Positions 1 to 9,452 of a stretch of 64,000 bases of DNA are shown here, piece after piece (the first letter of the stretch is position 1; the number at the start of each line of letters is the position of its first letter). Source of the stretch: Mucilaginibacter oryzae (lineage in GTDB: Bacteria > Bacteroidota > Bacteroidia > Sphingobacteriales > Sphingobacteriaceae). The position numbers and the translations under genes were made by a program. The DNA is taken from positions 242,795 to 306,794 of the forward strand of contig NZ_QGHA01000005.1 in assembly GCF_003148845.1 (NCBI RefSeq). Reading direction: 5' to 3'. The notes under the pieces are model-generated. The model saw only the letters and a program-made list of their open reading frames with translations. It had not been told where the DNA came from and did no database searches.

Positions 1-407
1 TAATCCTTGATCTGTTTCGCATCCAAGGCCGTGATCGCTGCCGGGGTTTTTTGTATCGCCTCCTGCCGCTTTTCTGAAGATACAGTCACTTCATTTAATT
101 GGCTACTACTTTCAGCCAGTTTAAAATCAAGGATCAGCACCTGGCCTTTCTTCAGTTCAAAGGCTTTTAATTGCGAGGCGTAGCCAACGGCCGATACACT
201 GACAGTGTAGTTGCCGCCATTTAAGTGGTTAATAATATATCGCCCCTCGTTATCAGTTAAGCTCCCATCGTTGGTGTTGAGTAATTTAATGGTTGCTTTA
301 ACAATGGCTTCGCCGCCGGTCGTCGTCACTGTACCCTGAACCTTTGCGGATTGGGCAAATGTGGGTATGGTAAACAGTATAATAAAAAAAGTATATAAAG
401 ATTTCAT
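1..407 (-). CDS. TonB-dependent receptor, N-terminal part (cut by window edge)
   Basis: An outer-membrane transporter that would import a metal chelate or similar ligand with TonB energy. Only about 135 residues are visible. They show a signal peptide (start MKSLYTFF, ending FAQS), a carboxypeptidase-like regulatory beta-sandwich (GTVTTTGGEAIVKATIKLL, then NEGRYII) and the start of the plug domain (VTVSSEKRQEAIQKTPAAIT). The ATG at 405-407 is followed by a clear signal sequence, which fixes the start. The rest of the protein lies left of the window. It points the same way as the small secreted protein at 535-921 and lies near the Fur-family regulator, so a metal ligand is likely; this is inferred from context. 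Confidence 0.9.
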   Translation of the reverse strand, partial: MKSLYTFFIILFTIPTFAQSAKVQGTVTTTGGEAIVKATIKLLNTNDGSLTDNEGRYIINHLNGGNYTVSVSAVGYASQLKAFELKKGQVLILDFKLAESSSQLNEVTVSSEKRQEAIQKTPAAITALDAKQIKD

Positions 408-534
408 TGGATCGCTTTGATCGCAATCGGTTAAGCATAGCGTAACAGGCCCGCTTTATCCGAAAGCCAAATAAATAAAAGCACTTTACAGACAAGCTAT
501 AGTTGTCGTATCATGCATTCAATAGAAAATTGAA

Positions 535-921
535 TTAAGCGATCTGCTTGGGTGGTCTGAAGATAGCGTTCAGATAGCTGCTCTTGTACTGATAGTTGTA
601 CTCCGGGAAGTTGCTTCTAACGGCTTGTAAAATTTGGGGTGTCACAGGAATAAACCGGTAAGGTTCCTGAAAAAAGGAAACTTCCAGACGGTTCAGGTTG
701 TCTTTTGCTTCCTGTTTTTTCTCATTTTCTTCGGCCTGATGGATCTTTTTCATGAAATAGCACTTTCCATTACAGTGCATCCAGGGACGGTTTTTGTTTA
801 CACAAAGCGTTGCTGCAATGTAGTTTCGATTCATTTGAAAACCGGCATACACCATGAACAGCGAAAAGTTGGAACTGATCAGTGTTACAAGTAGCAATAT
901 GGCGGTGAACCGTTTGAACAT
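535..921 (-). CDS. Small secreted/membrane-anchored Cys-containing protein, unknown function
   Basis: 128 residues. An N-terminal hydrophobic segment (about residues 7-27) works as a signal peptide or anchor. It is followed by a short conserved-looking block with two Cys (TLCVNKNRPWMHCNGKCYFMKKI, residues about 38-60), a charged helix and a C-terminal aromatic tail. Small proteins with a CxxNxxxxxxxCNGKC block often sit beside TonB receptors in Bacteroidetes and may handle metal; I know no proven function. It is upstream of, and codirectional with, the receptor at 1-407 and divergent from the Fur-family gene. A TACATTTG (-7-like) box lies about 10 bp before its start. Confidence 0.75.
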   Translation of the reverse strand: MFKRFTAILLLVTLISSNFSLFMVYAGFQMNRNYIAATLCVNKNRPWMHCNGKCYFMKKIHQAEENEKKQEAKDNLNRLEVSFFQEPYRFIPVTPQILQAVRSNFPEYNYQYKSSYLNAIFRPPKQIA

Positions 922-1137
922 TGGCGCAAATGTAAGGCATATTATCCAGCGTTCTTTTAACTTTATTATTTAGAAACGTTATAAATAATTACAAACGTCC
1001 TACCTTGAAATTTTTAATAAACAGATCAAAATGAAGCGTTACTGCTGAAATTGCTAATTAACAATAGCTGTGCTTTTTGGCTTGACCGGAACTATGCCTT
1101 GTCATTCCGTACATCGAATCTTTTATATATTTGTCTT

Positions 1138-1563
1138 ATGGGAAAGGATTTCACGGGCTTGTTGCAAAAAAATCACCTGCATGTTACGGCACCCCGTTTG
1201 AGTGTGCTGGAACTGATCGACTCGCGCGAAAGCGCTACCTCTCAACCGTATCTGGAAAAAAACATCAACCAGGGTGTAGACCGGGTCACCCTTTACCGGA
1301 TTTTAAAAACTTTCGAAGAAAAAGGTATTTTACACAAAGTAATTGATGCCAACGGCACCGCAAATTATGCGATGTGCAGCGAAGATTGCAGGGAGGGGCA
1401 TCATCATGATGAACATGTGCATTTCAACTGCACCAACTGCCAGCAATTGTATTGCTTAAGGGATTTCGAGCTGCCTCCACTGAAATTACCGCCCGGATAT
1501 ACAGCCGAAAATATCAATATGCTGATTTCCGGTGTCTGTGAACATTGTAAAGGATCTATTTAA
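1138..1563 (+). CDS. Fur-superfamily transcriptional regulator (Zur-like by context)
   Basis: A metal-sensing repressor of about 141 residues in the cytoplasm. The N-terminal winged helix contains APRLSVLELID and the recognition segment DRVTLYRILKTFEEKGIL. The C-terminal part holds the metal and dimer motifs: HHHDEHVHFNCTNC (His cluster plus first CxxC) and the final CEHC (second CxxC, structural zinc). I chose the ATG at 1138 (MGKDFTGLLQ) over an in-frame start at 1051 because it matches the usual Fur length. A TATATTTG box ends only about 5 bp before it, so the transcript may be leaderless. Neighbours include a COG0523 GTPase and receptors, so zinc is the likely signal, but Fur, Zur and PerR cannot be told apart with certainty here. 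Confidence 0.85.
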   Translation: MGKDFTGLLQKNHLHVTAPRLSVLELIDSRESATSQPYLEKNINQGVDRVTLYRILKTFEEKGILHKVIDANGTANYAMCSEDCREGHHHDEHVHFNCTNCQQLYCLRDFELPPLKLPPGYTAENINMLISGVCEHCKGSI

Positions 1564-1566
1564 AAA

Positions 1567-1605
1567 GCAACATTGTTGCGTGTTTTATCAGGTTGATTAT
1601 CTTTG
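1567..1605 (+). promoter_or_regulatory. Promoter with 13-bp palindromic operator (Zur/Fur-box candidate)
   Basis: The perfect palindrome GCAACATTGTTGC (1567-1579) begins 3 bp after the regulator gene ends. Its TTG (1576-1578) can serve as the -33 element of a Bacteroidetes promoter, with TATCTTTG at 1598-1605 as -7, 19 bp apart. The methyltransferase ATG follows at 1621. A repressor bound here would block RNA polymerase. The same 13-mer recurs at 16186-16198, and a one-mismatch version (opposite strand) at 14534-14546. Confidence 0.65.
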
Positions 1606-1620
1606 AGAAAAAGTTAATCA

Positions 1621-2349
1621 ATGAATAATAATCCGGTTTCTTCTAATGTTCCCCACGATATCATTTATCAGGAGCATTGCGCGGTGTATGACCGTCTGCG
1701 TACCTGTATGGATCATAAAGGTAATTTACTCCGACAATTCTTAGCTATTCAAGATCCTTCAGATCAAATAGTCGTGGAGTTTGCGGCCGGTACAGGCCGT
1801 CTTACTAGTCTGATCGCACCGCTGGCCAAAGTAGTTCACGCCTTTGATCTGGCCTCGGATATGGTTAATTATGCCAGGGAAAAATTCAGCGTTTATCCAA
1901 ACGTCACTTTTGATGTAGCAGGAAATCACAGTATTCCGCTGCCAGGAGGCTCCGCAGATATCGTTGTCGAAGGATGGAGCCTGGGTTATCTCGCTTTTGC
2001 AGGAGGTGCAGCATGGAAATCGGACATTGATCACGTACTTGCTGAGATGGAAAGGCTGTTAAGACCGGGGGGATCCATTTTATTGTTTGGGACGCTGGGC
2101 ACCGGCACGCATCGTCCTGCAGCACCTAATAAAGTTTTAGCGCAGCTATATGAGTACCTCACAATCGAAAAAGGTTTTACACAAAGCGAATGGTTTCCAA
2201 CGGATTACCGTTTTACTGACCTTGAAGAGGCTGTCGAGCTAACTTCATTTTTTTGGAGCGATAAATTCGGCAACTATGTTCGCGAGCATCAATTGGTTAT
2301 TGTGCCTGAATGTACGGCCATCTGGCATAAAACTTTGCCGTTATCATGA
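1621..2349 (+). CDS. Class I SAM-dependent methyltransferase
   Basis: 242 residues. A Rossmann-type methyltransferase fold is visible: motif I VEFAAGTGRLTSLIAP (about 52-67), an acidic end of beta2 (HAFDLASDMV), a motif-IV-like SADIVVEGWSLGY, and a post-motif LLRPGGSILLFGTLG. The substrate cannot be read from sequence. The gene has its own promoter with the palindromic operator and overlaps the next methyltransferase by 4 bp (ATGA), so both are cotranscribed. By position next to a metal regulator it could modify a small molecule or peptide of the neighbouring locus. That role is inferred. Confidence 0.85.
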   Translation: MNNNPVSSNVPHDIIYQEHCAVYDRLRTCMDHKGNLLRQFLAIQDPSDQIVVEFAAGTGRLTSLIAPLAKVVHAFDLASDMVNYAREKFSVYPNVTFDVAGNHSIPLPGGSADIVVEGWSLGYLAFAGGAAWKSDIDHVLAEMERLLRPGGSILLFGTLGTGTHRPAAPNKVLAQLYEYLTIEKGFTQSEWFPTDYRFTDLEEAVELTSFFWSDKFGNYVREHQLVIVPECTAIWHKTLPLS

Positions 2350-2915
2350 CCGGTCCTTCATTCCGAAACCATCATGCCGCAGTATCGGGTAAAGTCCTGC
2401 CTCCCTCACAAACACTGCTGGAGGGTTTGAAACATTTCACAGCACCTGCCGCTGCAATTGACCTGGGCTGTGGCGCGGGTACAGATGCCCTGCATCTGGC
2501 ATCGCAAGGGTGGAAAGTACTGGCGATAGACGCTGACCAAAGTGTGCTTGAATCGATAGAGGCCGATGCAGTGATTACTCAATGCCAGCGTTTCGAATCA
2601 TTAGTGCTTCCGCCGGTGCAACTGGTGAATGCGAGCTTCGCCCTTCCTTTTTGTAACTCCGCGCATTTCAGTTCCTGCTGGTTAACGATATGCGAAGCTT
2701 TAACCCCAAACGGTCTGTTCTGCGGTCATTTCTTCGGCATCAGGGATAGCTGGGCTACCCGCGCAGATATGACGATCCATACTGTAGAACAATTGAAACA
2801 CTTGTTTGCGGGTTTTGAGCTGCTCTGGCAAACCGAAACAGAAAAAGACGGGAGAACGCTGGGTGGTGCGGCAAAGCATTGGCATGTCCATCATATCGTT
2901 GCACGGAAGTGCTAA
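2346..2915 (+). CDS. Class I SAM-dependent methyltransferase (TehB-like fold)
   Basis: 189 residues. Motif I is AIDLGCGAGTDALHLAS (about 38-54), followed by LAIDADQSVLESIE for the SAM ribose contact. The C-terminal half ends HWHVHHIVARKC, a His-rich tail. The compact size and motifs resemble TehB/UbiE-like enzymes, but the substrate is unknown. The start overlaps the stop of the preceding methyltransferase (ATGA), which implies translational coupling. The stop overlaps the stop of the convergent MATE gene by 4 bp. It probably works with the upstream methyltransferase. Confidence 0.85.
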   Translation: MTGPSFRNHHAAVSGKVLPPSQTLLEGLKHFTAPAAAIDLGCGAGTDALHLASQGWKVLAIDADQSVLESIEADAVITQCQRFESLVLPPVQLVNASFALPFCNSAHFSSCWLTICEALTPNGLFCGHFFGIRDSWATRADMTIHTVEQLKHLFAGFELLWQTETEKDGRTLGGAAKHWHVHHIVARKC

Positions 2916-4246
2916 CCGGCCATCGCTTGCATGCGGCCACGTGTACACCAGTAAACGATATTGATATAGATGATATTTTCGGCCAGCAAGGCGATATAGA
3001 TCCCCTGATAATGCCAAAGGTATACCGATAATAAAACCACCGGCAGAAAGATCAGCAATTCCCGCCGCAGGGTGAATTTGGAAGCCAGGGCTGATTGCCC
3101 GGTAGATTGCAGAAAAACGATACTTCCCGAGGCAAAAGGCATGAGCAATAAGACCAGGATCACCACGCGGAAGTAACCCGATCCGGCCACAGACATTGCA
3201 GGGTTGGCTAACAAGAAGGACAGGACGGTCTGTGGAAAAATAAAACAAGTTAGCGCGACGGGAAACAGCAGGATGATGGCGCAGCTGCGAAAAATAGTTA
3301 CCGCACGCTGGCTCCGTTCAAGTTTCCCGGCACCATAGTTAATTCCCACTACCGGGCCTAAAGCTTGTAACATACCAAACATAGGTATGGCTGTGAAGGA
3401 GAATAAGCGGTAAATGCCTGAAAATATTGCCACATCACTGGGCGACCGTGCGCTATATGCCGCAAGCTTAAATAAGATCAACTGACGGAAGAAGCCGTTA
3501 GCCTGCATATAAAAAGTCGGCAGTCCGGTTCGAAACAGCGTATGCAGAAATTGAGGCTCGATCTTTCCCCATTTCAATTGTAAGGGACTGTTTTTTCCTG
3601 ACAAATGAACCAGGGTTAGCACGCTGTAAAAGATCATAGCCAGTATACTCGCCAAAGCCGAACCTTTCACACCCAGCCCTAAATAACGGATCAGCAAAGG
3701 GTTGATGAGCGCGTTAAGCAGCATGGCCAGTGCGGTGATCCGCATGGCCTTACCGGTATGTCCTTCAGACCGGATGAGCGCCGAAGTACACAGGCCGAAA
3801 ACCGGGAAGCAGGCGCCAGCCAGCGTGACATGGTAGAAATCCCGTGCGAAAGGTAACTGACGTGCGGGAATATCCAGCCAGGTTAACAACCATGAGGAAG
3901 CGGCAAAGCCAAAGATCATCAACAAAACTGTGACAGCCAGAATAGCAACCAGCAGATGCCGGAATAACATCGCTAACAGGGATTGGTCATTGCTGCCGAT
4001 CGCCCGGCTGTAAACCGATCCGGCACCGGCTGATAACAGCGCGATGACTGCCGCATTGATGGTGAGCAATGGCATCGCATAGGATACACCTGCAAAAGCA
4101 TCTGTCCCGACTAAATGAGACACAAAAAATGCGTCAACTAAACCATTGACCGAGATCACCAGCATACCCAAGATCCCAGGCAAGGATAGCCTGATCATTA
4201 ATTTCCATAAGTTACCCTGCAATATTTCTTCGCGTTTATTCATCAT
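2912..4246 (-). CDS. MATE-family efflux transporter
   Basis: 444 residues with about 12 hydrophobic segments in two homologous halves, as usual for MATE (NorM/DinF-like) exporters, which expel cationic or natural-product substrates using Na+ or H+ gradients across the inner membrane. The N-terminal repeat LSLPGILGMLVISVNGLVDAFFVSHLVG is typical. It is the last gene of the long minus-strand array and begins 4 bp after the permease at 4251-5663 ends. Its place in the array suggests export of the product made or handled by the locus. Function by family is well supported; substrate is inferred. Confidence 0.9.
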   Translation of the reverse strand: MMNKREEILQGNLWKLMIRLSLPGILGMLVISVNGLVDAFFVSHLVGTDAFAGVSYAMPLLTINAAVIALLSAGAGSVYSRAIGSNDQSLLAMLFRHLLVAILAVTVLLMIFGFAASSWLLTWLDIPARQLPFARDFYHVTLAGACFPVFGLCTSALIRSEGHTGKAMRITALAMLLNALINPLLIRYLGLGVKGSALASILAMIFYSVLTLVHLSGKNSPLQLKWGKIEPQFLHTLFRTGLPTFYMQANGFFRQLILFKLAAYSARSPSDVAIFSGIYRLFSFTAIPMFGMLQALGPVVGINYGAGKLERSQRAVTIFRSCAIILLFPVALTCFIFPQTVLSFLLANPAMSVAGSGYFRVVILVLLLMPFASGSIVFLQSTGQSALASKFTLRRELLIFLPVVLLSVYLWHYQGIYIALLAENIIYINIVYWCTRGRMQAMAG

Positions 4247-4250
4247 GGAA

Positions 4251-5663
4251 TTATAAAGACGGCCTGTGTCTCAGTTTGATCCATCCTGCCAACCCAAAAA
4301 CCACTACCCCAATGGTTAGCGCGAGCAGGTCAACAAACCAATTTTTTAAAATAAAGGCTGCTGACGGCGGTTGGAATTTCGGTTGCCCCAGATAGTCCAG
4401 CGGCTTCATTAACCTGCTTTCAAAAAGCGGCCGGTTAGCAAACCAGAACACCTGCCGGTGAAAAGACCGTGCAGCGGATTTAAATGCCCATTCATCTGCT
4501 AAAGTGGTACCTGCCAGCATGCTTAACATTTCCGAGGTATTATACGCCGGATTGACTGCGTTAAATCGTGCCAGTTGTTGCTGATGCTGTGCTAACAGCT
4601 CATATCTGGCATCCGTCAGGCTGTCCGCCGCGCGGTCGCCGTTGAATAAAAAAGCTGAATAGCCCTGGAAGTAATAAAAGCGGCCAGATATCGTGTCTTT
4701 AGGGCGATAACGGGGATTAACGAGGTAGAATTTTTGAAGGGCGGCATTCATGGCGCTATCCGTTTCCGGCATATTGCGGCTGCGCATCAGTGCCGCTAAT
4801 TTGACTTCTCCGATACGGGAAACCTGTCCCAGTGCCAGATCGGCTGCCGACGGAATAATGATCATGATGCTCACCCAGGCGGTCAAAACCGCAATCGCAT
4901 TAAAGGTCCCGTCTTTTTTAAAACTGTTGACCCAAAAGTTGATCCCCGACCACACCAGCGCGTAGATCAATGTGACCATGATCCAGCCCAACCCACACCG
5001 AAAATTCATCTGGCCCGCACTAAAAAAACCGGCCAGGCATAATAACAAGGTAGCCGCCATGACCAGGCCCGAGCGGAACAGCAAACGGTACAACAGCAAT
5101 AGCCGCAGATTACCCGAAGCAATGGTGAGCAAACGGTCCGTACCGGAACGCAACTCGGCTGACAATATATCAAAACAGCATGCGCAGAGCAGCAAAGGCA
5201 TCAGGTAAACGATCACAAAAGCCAGGTCAAAATTGCCTGCTTTTAGTTTAAACGGATTATAGATATCGCCTTTGAGTGTTTGCACATAATAGCTTTGAGC
5301 GGTCAATGGGTAATACAGCGGGAAAAGATCGCGCTGTCCAATGCACAGGGGGGCAAGTGCGCCCGGCCGGTTCATGGCCAGGAAAGGATAATTAAACCTG
5401 ACCAGTGAAGGAACGGATGCCTTTTCATAGTTGTACCGGCCCGACGAAGTGGTAGTATCAGCCATGAAATTTTTGATATACGCTATTTGAGCCCGGCTGA
5501 TCGAATCGGCGGCTTCCGCGATTTTTGTCTGCTGGACAGCGATCACCTGCCGCCCATAATAAATGCTGTACAGGCCCAGGAACAGGTAACAAAGCAGTCC
5601 TGTCCATATGGCCGGGCTTCTTCTGAATTGCAAATATTCTGAATGGAAAATGGTTCTGATCAT
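4251..5663 (-). CDS. ABC-2 type transporter permease (DUF3526 family)
   Basis: About 470 residues. One N-terminal membrane helix (LLCYLFLGLYSIYYG) is followed by a large extracytoplasmic segment and a set of C-terminal helices, the arrangement of DUF3526/ABC-2 membrane proteins. The ATG at 5661-5663 (MIRTIFHSEYLQFRRSP) is preferred over an earlier in-frame start at 5708, because it lies directly behind the stop of the partner permease and before the cytoplasmic FRRSP segment. It probably forms a heterodimer with the permease at 5666-7075, powered by the ATPase at 9905-10600. Confidence 0.85.
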   Translation of the reverse strand: MIRTIFHSEYLQFRRSPAIWTGLLCYLFLGLYSIYYGRQVIAVQQTKIAEAADSISRAQIAYIKNFMADTTTSSGRYNYEKASVPSLVRFNYPFLAMNRPGALAPLCIGQRDLFPLYYPLTAQSYYVQTLKGDIYNPFKLKAGNFDLAFVIVYLMPLLLCACCFDILSAELRSGTDRLLTIASGNLRLLLLYRLLFRSGLVMAATLLLCLAGFFSAGQMNFRCGLGWIMVTLIYALVWSGINFWVNSFKKDGTFNAIAVLTAWVSIMIIIPSAADLALGQVSRIGEVKLAALMRSRNMPETDSAMNAALQKFYLVNPRYRPKDTISGRFYYFQGYSAFLFNGDRAADSLTDARYELLAQHQQQLARFNAVNPAYNTSEMLSMLAGTTLADEWAFKSAARSFHRQVFWFANRPLFESRLMKPLDYLGQPKFQPPSAAFILKNWFVDLLALTIGVVVFGLAGWIKLRHRPSL

Positions 5664-5665
5664 TT

Positions 5666-7075
5666 TTAAGATTGATTTAAATAAGCCGGATAACGCTGAA
5701 CCAACCACCCGATCAGGATCAGCCAGATCATTAAGGAGATCATTCCTGGTAACTGATTGCTAATGGAGGCCATTAAGCCCTGCGGACGGTAACGAAAAGG
5801 CGGCACGGCGGCGAAAACCCGCCGGTCTGACCGGTAATCCCAATCCCCCATTTTGGAATGCACTTCCATCTCGTGGTTCATCTGCTGAACAAAGCGACGG
5901 CGATACTGCTCGGACTGGCGCTGAAAAGCTAAATGACTGTAATAATCGGTACCTGCCAGGGCCATGGATAAGCCGTTCACGGCAATAAAAGGATCGATCA
6001 GGCCGCACCATTGCGTAAGCTGGTTTTGGCGGATGAGCGTTTGCTGAAGCTGCGCAAAGTGGCGGTCATACACCCGGCTGCTGTATTCTTCCCCGGCTTC
6101 CATGATATAGCCATCAAAATTGAAAGGCAGTTTAGCTACCGTATCTACTTTATACTTTCGCAGCAATTCGCTTTTGAGCTTTTGTGCGCGCGCACCGGAA
6201 GGATCATGCCCGTTGATCCCATTGAGCAGATCATGATGGATGGCTGCATCGAATGTGTTTTTAGTAGGCAAGCGGAAAAAACCGTCACCTGTGCTTGCCG
6301 CCCATTTAGGGAGCACGATGGTGATCATTACCCAAAGGGCGGTCAGCAATAATAAGCTGAACCGGCTGTTGCGTAAATAAGCCGAACAAAGCAGGCTAAG
6401 CGCCAGTATAACAATAAAGTACAGGCCGTATAACCCGCCCAGCAGTATCATCCGTAACCATTGTTCACGATCGGTACCCGCTAGCGCCGCTAACGTGATC
6501 ATTACGGGCGCGAGTAATACCGCTAACAGCAGGCTGAACCCAACTAATTTACCCAGGTATAACTGCCGGAATGAAATGCCCTGACTGTACAGCAACTGAA
6601 TGGTTTGCTGTTCAAACTCGCGGCTGAAAGCGTCAAAACTTATAAAAATGATGATGAGCGGAAAGATCACCTGTAGGATCATAGATGCGGTCAGCACGCC
6701 AAAGCGGCTTACTGCACCGGCGGATTCAGCAGGCTTAAAAGCGAATTCGTTTTGCCGGTGGGGTTCCAGGTAAGCCACCGTGCCCGTGAAATCATCCAGC
6801 CCGTGATCAAAAAAGCTTAACGGTGTCTGCGGCATAAAGGCAAAGTTTCCAAAATGCGCAGCGATATGCGGGTGCTTCGGGTCCTGGTGCAGCCAGCGGC
6901 TGCGTTGTTCGCTTACAGCCGCCGTTCTTTCCTGGCTGCGCTGCCGGTAATTACGATAACCGCTGATCAGGACCAGCAGCGTCAGCAATAGGAAAAGGCC
7001 GCCGGCCAGGTACCAGGCGGGTGAACGCAAACCGCTGCGAAATTCTTTACCTGCAATGATTTTGATTTTCTTCAT
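5666..7075 (-). CDS. ABC-2 type transporter permease (DUF3526 family)
   Basis: 469 residues. Helix near residues 20-40 (AWYLAGGLFLLLTLLVLISG), then a long periplasmic loop, then FDAFSREFEQQTIQLLYSQGISFRQLYLGKLVG, a typical ABC-2 coupling region between helices, and more helices to the end. This resembles the paired NosY/gliding-type permeases of Bacteroidetes. It overlaps nothing and lies 1 bp from the upstream receptor gene, so it belongs to the same transcript. Partner permease and ATPase are in the same array. The substrate is unknown. Confidence 0.87.
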   Translation of the reverse strand: MKKIKIIAGKEFRSGLRSPAWYLAGGLFLLLTLLVLISGYRNYRQRSQERTAAVSEQRSRWLHQDPKHPHIAAHFGNFAFMPQTPLSFFDHGLDDFTGTVAYLEPHRQNEFAFKPAESAGAVSRFGVLTASMILQVIFPLIIIFISFDAFSREFEQQTIQLLYSQGISFRQLYLGKLVGFSLLLAVLLAPVMITLAALAGTDREQWLRMILLGGLYGLYFIVILALSLLCSAYLRNSRFSLLLLTALWVMITIVLPKWAASTGDGFFRLPTKNTFDAAIHHDLLNGINGHDPSGARAQKLKSELLRKYKVDTVAKLPFNFDGYIMEAGEEYSSRVYDRHFAQLQQTLIRQNQLTQWCGLIDPFIAVNGLSMALAGTDYYSHLAFQRQSEQYRRRFVQQMNHEMEVHSKMGDWDYRSDRRVFAAVPPFRYRPQGLMASISNQLPGMISLMIWLILIGWLVQRYPAYLNQS

Positions 7076-7076
7076 G

Positions 7077-9452
7077 TTATAATCGATCCTGTTCTTCGGT
7101 TCGGTGTGTTTTTCCGGGTGTCAGTTTACCACCCAAATGATAGACCAGACTAAAACTCAGCCTGCGGCTATCCGGCGTATTTTTATAACTGTAGGGTAAG
7201 GTGTCGCTCAAAGAATATCCCCAGTACCAGCCGGTATGGAACAGGTCGGCAAATGCGAGGCGGGCATCCAGTTTTTTGTTCAGGAAGCTCTTTTTGAACC
7301 CGCCATCCATGGTAAAATAGTAGCGGGACATATAGGTGCCGTTCAGGTCGGGCGAAGTATAACGGGTCTGTAATTCGAAGGTAATTTTAGCGGGCAGGCG
7401 GAAAGTTTGGTTGACAAACAGATCCACTGCGTCTTTGGTCACGGTCAATGGTCCGGCCAGTTGTGCTACCGGATAGGCCGTATGGCTAAAGGTGGTTGTG
7501 GTTTGCACTTCCCAGAAAGCAGCCAGCGTGACCGGAATAATGATTTGCAGCTCCAGGCGGTCGCGATGGGGAAAATTGCCGGTGCTCAAAGTAAGGAGCT
7601 GACTTATGGGGTCAACGGTGGCTGTGCGCCCGATGAAGTGGTCGGAGTGGTTGTAGCTTATACTGGCGATGTACCGGTCTTTCAAAGTATAGGAAAGCTG
7701 CGAGAGCCAGGACGTTTCGGCGACCAATTGTGGATTGCCCTGGTAGAGCGCATATTTATCAATGTAGTAACGAACCGGGTTCAGATCCGTATAGTTGGGT
7801 CGGGTAATGCGGCGGCTGACCGACAGGTCCAATTGCTGGTCTTGAGCTAACTTCTGCGTAATGCCCAGTGTGGGAAACCAGCTCAGATAGTTCGCCGTAT
7901 TGCGCTGTCCGGCAGCAATGGCGTTAGCATCCAGGTTGGTATGTTCGGCCCGCAGGCCAGCCTCCAAATCAGTTCCTGCCCATTTGCGGGAAACTGAACC
8001 GTAGGCGGCCGCTATGCGTTCGTGGTATTGAAAATGATCGCTGAGCGATGGCGCATAGGTACTGACCCCGTTGGCCAGCGAGTCATACCGGAATTTATTA
8101 TCCGTTTCTACCGCCGCGTATTTCAGCCCGGCTTTGTATTTCCAGGTTTTAAACGGCAAGGTCAGATCGGCTTTAAAGGAGCGGATATGGATGATGCTGG
8201 GCTGGTGAAAATTCAATTGCTGAAAGCCACCGATCAGGTTGCCCTGCGGATCGTAACTGTTACTATTCAGGTAACCGTCTGAAAAATTCCGGTAGCCAAT
8301 ATAATCCGCATCCGCGCTCAGCACTTTTCCTAAAGTATCAAGTTTAAGCAGGTAGTTAAGGTTAAAAATATTATTGTAAAAGGGTTCCTTCGCATAGTCA
8401 TGGCTCAGTACCCTGGACGTGACCTGGTTTGCGTTATTGAATATCGTTAATGTCCCCGCGGCATCTTTACTCCAGTCGTCAGTAGTACCGGTATAGCTAA
8501 ACCCCAGTTGCTGCCGGGATGATAAGTTGATATCAACGCCCCCCTTATAGCTGTAAAAACGGCTTTGGTTGGGGTTGATCCCGTCCCTTAACAGCGTAGA
8601 ACCACCGGATAACTGGGTACTGGTTTCTTGCATAAAGCGCCGCCTGTAGTTATAGCCGAGGCTACCGAAGAAGTTGACCTTGCCGGTGCGGATGTTCCCG
8701 TTCAAGCTTTCAGCATGCAGCACATAGCGGCTAACGGTCATTCCGCTGCTGATATTGAGGGCATAACCCGCTTTATTGGTGCGGCGGCTAAGGATATTGA
8801 TGATCCCTGCATTACCGGCCGCATCAAACTGGGCAGATGGTGTGGTCATTACTTCGATCTTGCTGACCGTACCGGCATTCATCCCTTCCAGTAAGCGGCT
8901 CAATTGCTGACCGGAAAGATAGGTCATTCGCCCATCCAGCATCACGTTCACGGCGGGTGACCCTTTCAGGTTGATATTACCATCCTGATCCACGTTAACC
9001 CCCGGTGTGCGTCGCAGGAGTTCGAGTACATTACTGCCGGTAGCCGTAGCGCTTTGCTCCACATTATAGGTTAATTTACCTTGTTGCACACTGATTGTGC
9101 TGGGTGGTGAACTGACAACAACTTCGTTCAGATTGGTTACTTGCGGCTGTAGCGTGATTTTGAGAACATCCGATCCGCTTCTTACATCTTGAGCGTATGG
9201 CTGGTAGCCAATGGCTGTAATTTTAAGGTGATAAACAAAGGAGCCTGATACTTTAACGGTAAAAGCACCCTTTGCATCACTTGAGGACTGCTGATATAAG
9301 GTAGTATCAGCTACGCGATAGAGCCGCACAGTAGCACTGGGTATTGCGCTGCCGGCAGAACTATTTATTAGTCCTTTCAGTACCACTTGCTGGGCATTTG
9401 CCTTGTATATCAACAACGCCAACAGTACTATTATACCATACTTTATATTCAT
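7077..9452 (-). CDS. TonB-dependent outer-membrane receptor-like beta-barrel protein
   Basis: 791 residues. Signal peptide (ending KANAQQ), carboxypeptidase-like regulatory domain (about 24-110), plug domain (ELLRRTPGVNVDQDGNINLKG, VNVMLDGRM, GIINI) and a long beta-barrel ending in an aromatic/amphipathic strand (FSLVYHLGG). This is the outer-membrane beta-barrel subfamily rather than the classic siderophore type. It starts inside the end of the preceding gene (ATGA overlap at 9449-9452), so it is translationally coupled. In this array it is one of two outer-membrane receptors, which suggests either recapture of a secreted ligand or passage of two related ligands. Confidence 0.9.
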   Translation of the reverse strand: MNIKYGIIVLLALLIYKANAQQVVLKGLINSSAGSAIPSATVRLYRVADTTLYQQSSSDAKGAFTVKVSGSFVYHLKITAIGYQPYAQDVRSGSDVLKITLQPQVTNLNEVVVSSPPSTISVQQGKLTYNVEQSATATGSNVLELLRRTPGVNVDQDGNINLKGSPAVNVMLDGRMTYLSGQQLSRLLEGMNAGTVSKIEVMTTPSAQFDAAGNAGIINILSRRTNKAGYALNISSGMTVSRYVLHAESLNGNIRTGKVNFFGSLGYNYRRRFMQETSTQLSGGSTLLRDGINPNQSRFYSYKGGVDINLSSRQQLGFSYTGTTDDWSKDAAGTLTIFNNANQVTSRVLSHDYAKEPFYNNIFNLNYLLKLDTLGKVLSADADYIGYRNFSDGYLNSNSYDPQGNLIGGFQQLNFHQPSIIHIRSFKADLTLPFKTWKYKAGLKYAAVETDNKFRYDSLANGVSTYAPSLSDHFQYHERIAAAYGSVSRKWAGTDLEAGLRAEHTNLDANAIAAGQRNTANYLSWFPTLGITQKLAQDQQLDLSVSRRITRPNYTDLNPVRYYIDKYALYQGNPQLVAETSWLSQLSYTLKDRYIASISYNHSDHFIGRTATVDPISQLLTLSTGNFPHRDRLELQIIIPVTLAAFWEVQTTTTFSHTAYPVAQLAGPLTVTKDAVDLFVNQTFRLPAKITFELQTRYTSPDLNGTYMSRYYFTMDGGFKKSFLNKKLDARLAFADLFHTGWYWGYSLSDTLPYSYKNTPDSRRLSFSLVYHLGGKLTPGKTHRTEEQDRL

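Noticed and set aside
1051..1137. N-terminal extension of the Fur-family protein
   Set aside because: Would add 29 residues unlike any Fur protein and runs through the likely promoter box; the ATG at 1138 gives the usual length.
2700..3248. 182-codon minus-strand frame overlapping the methyltransferase and MATE genes
   Set aside because: Shadow in an alternate frame of the MATE gene; composition lacks a family motif.
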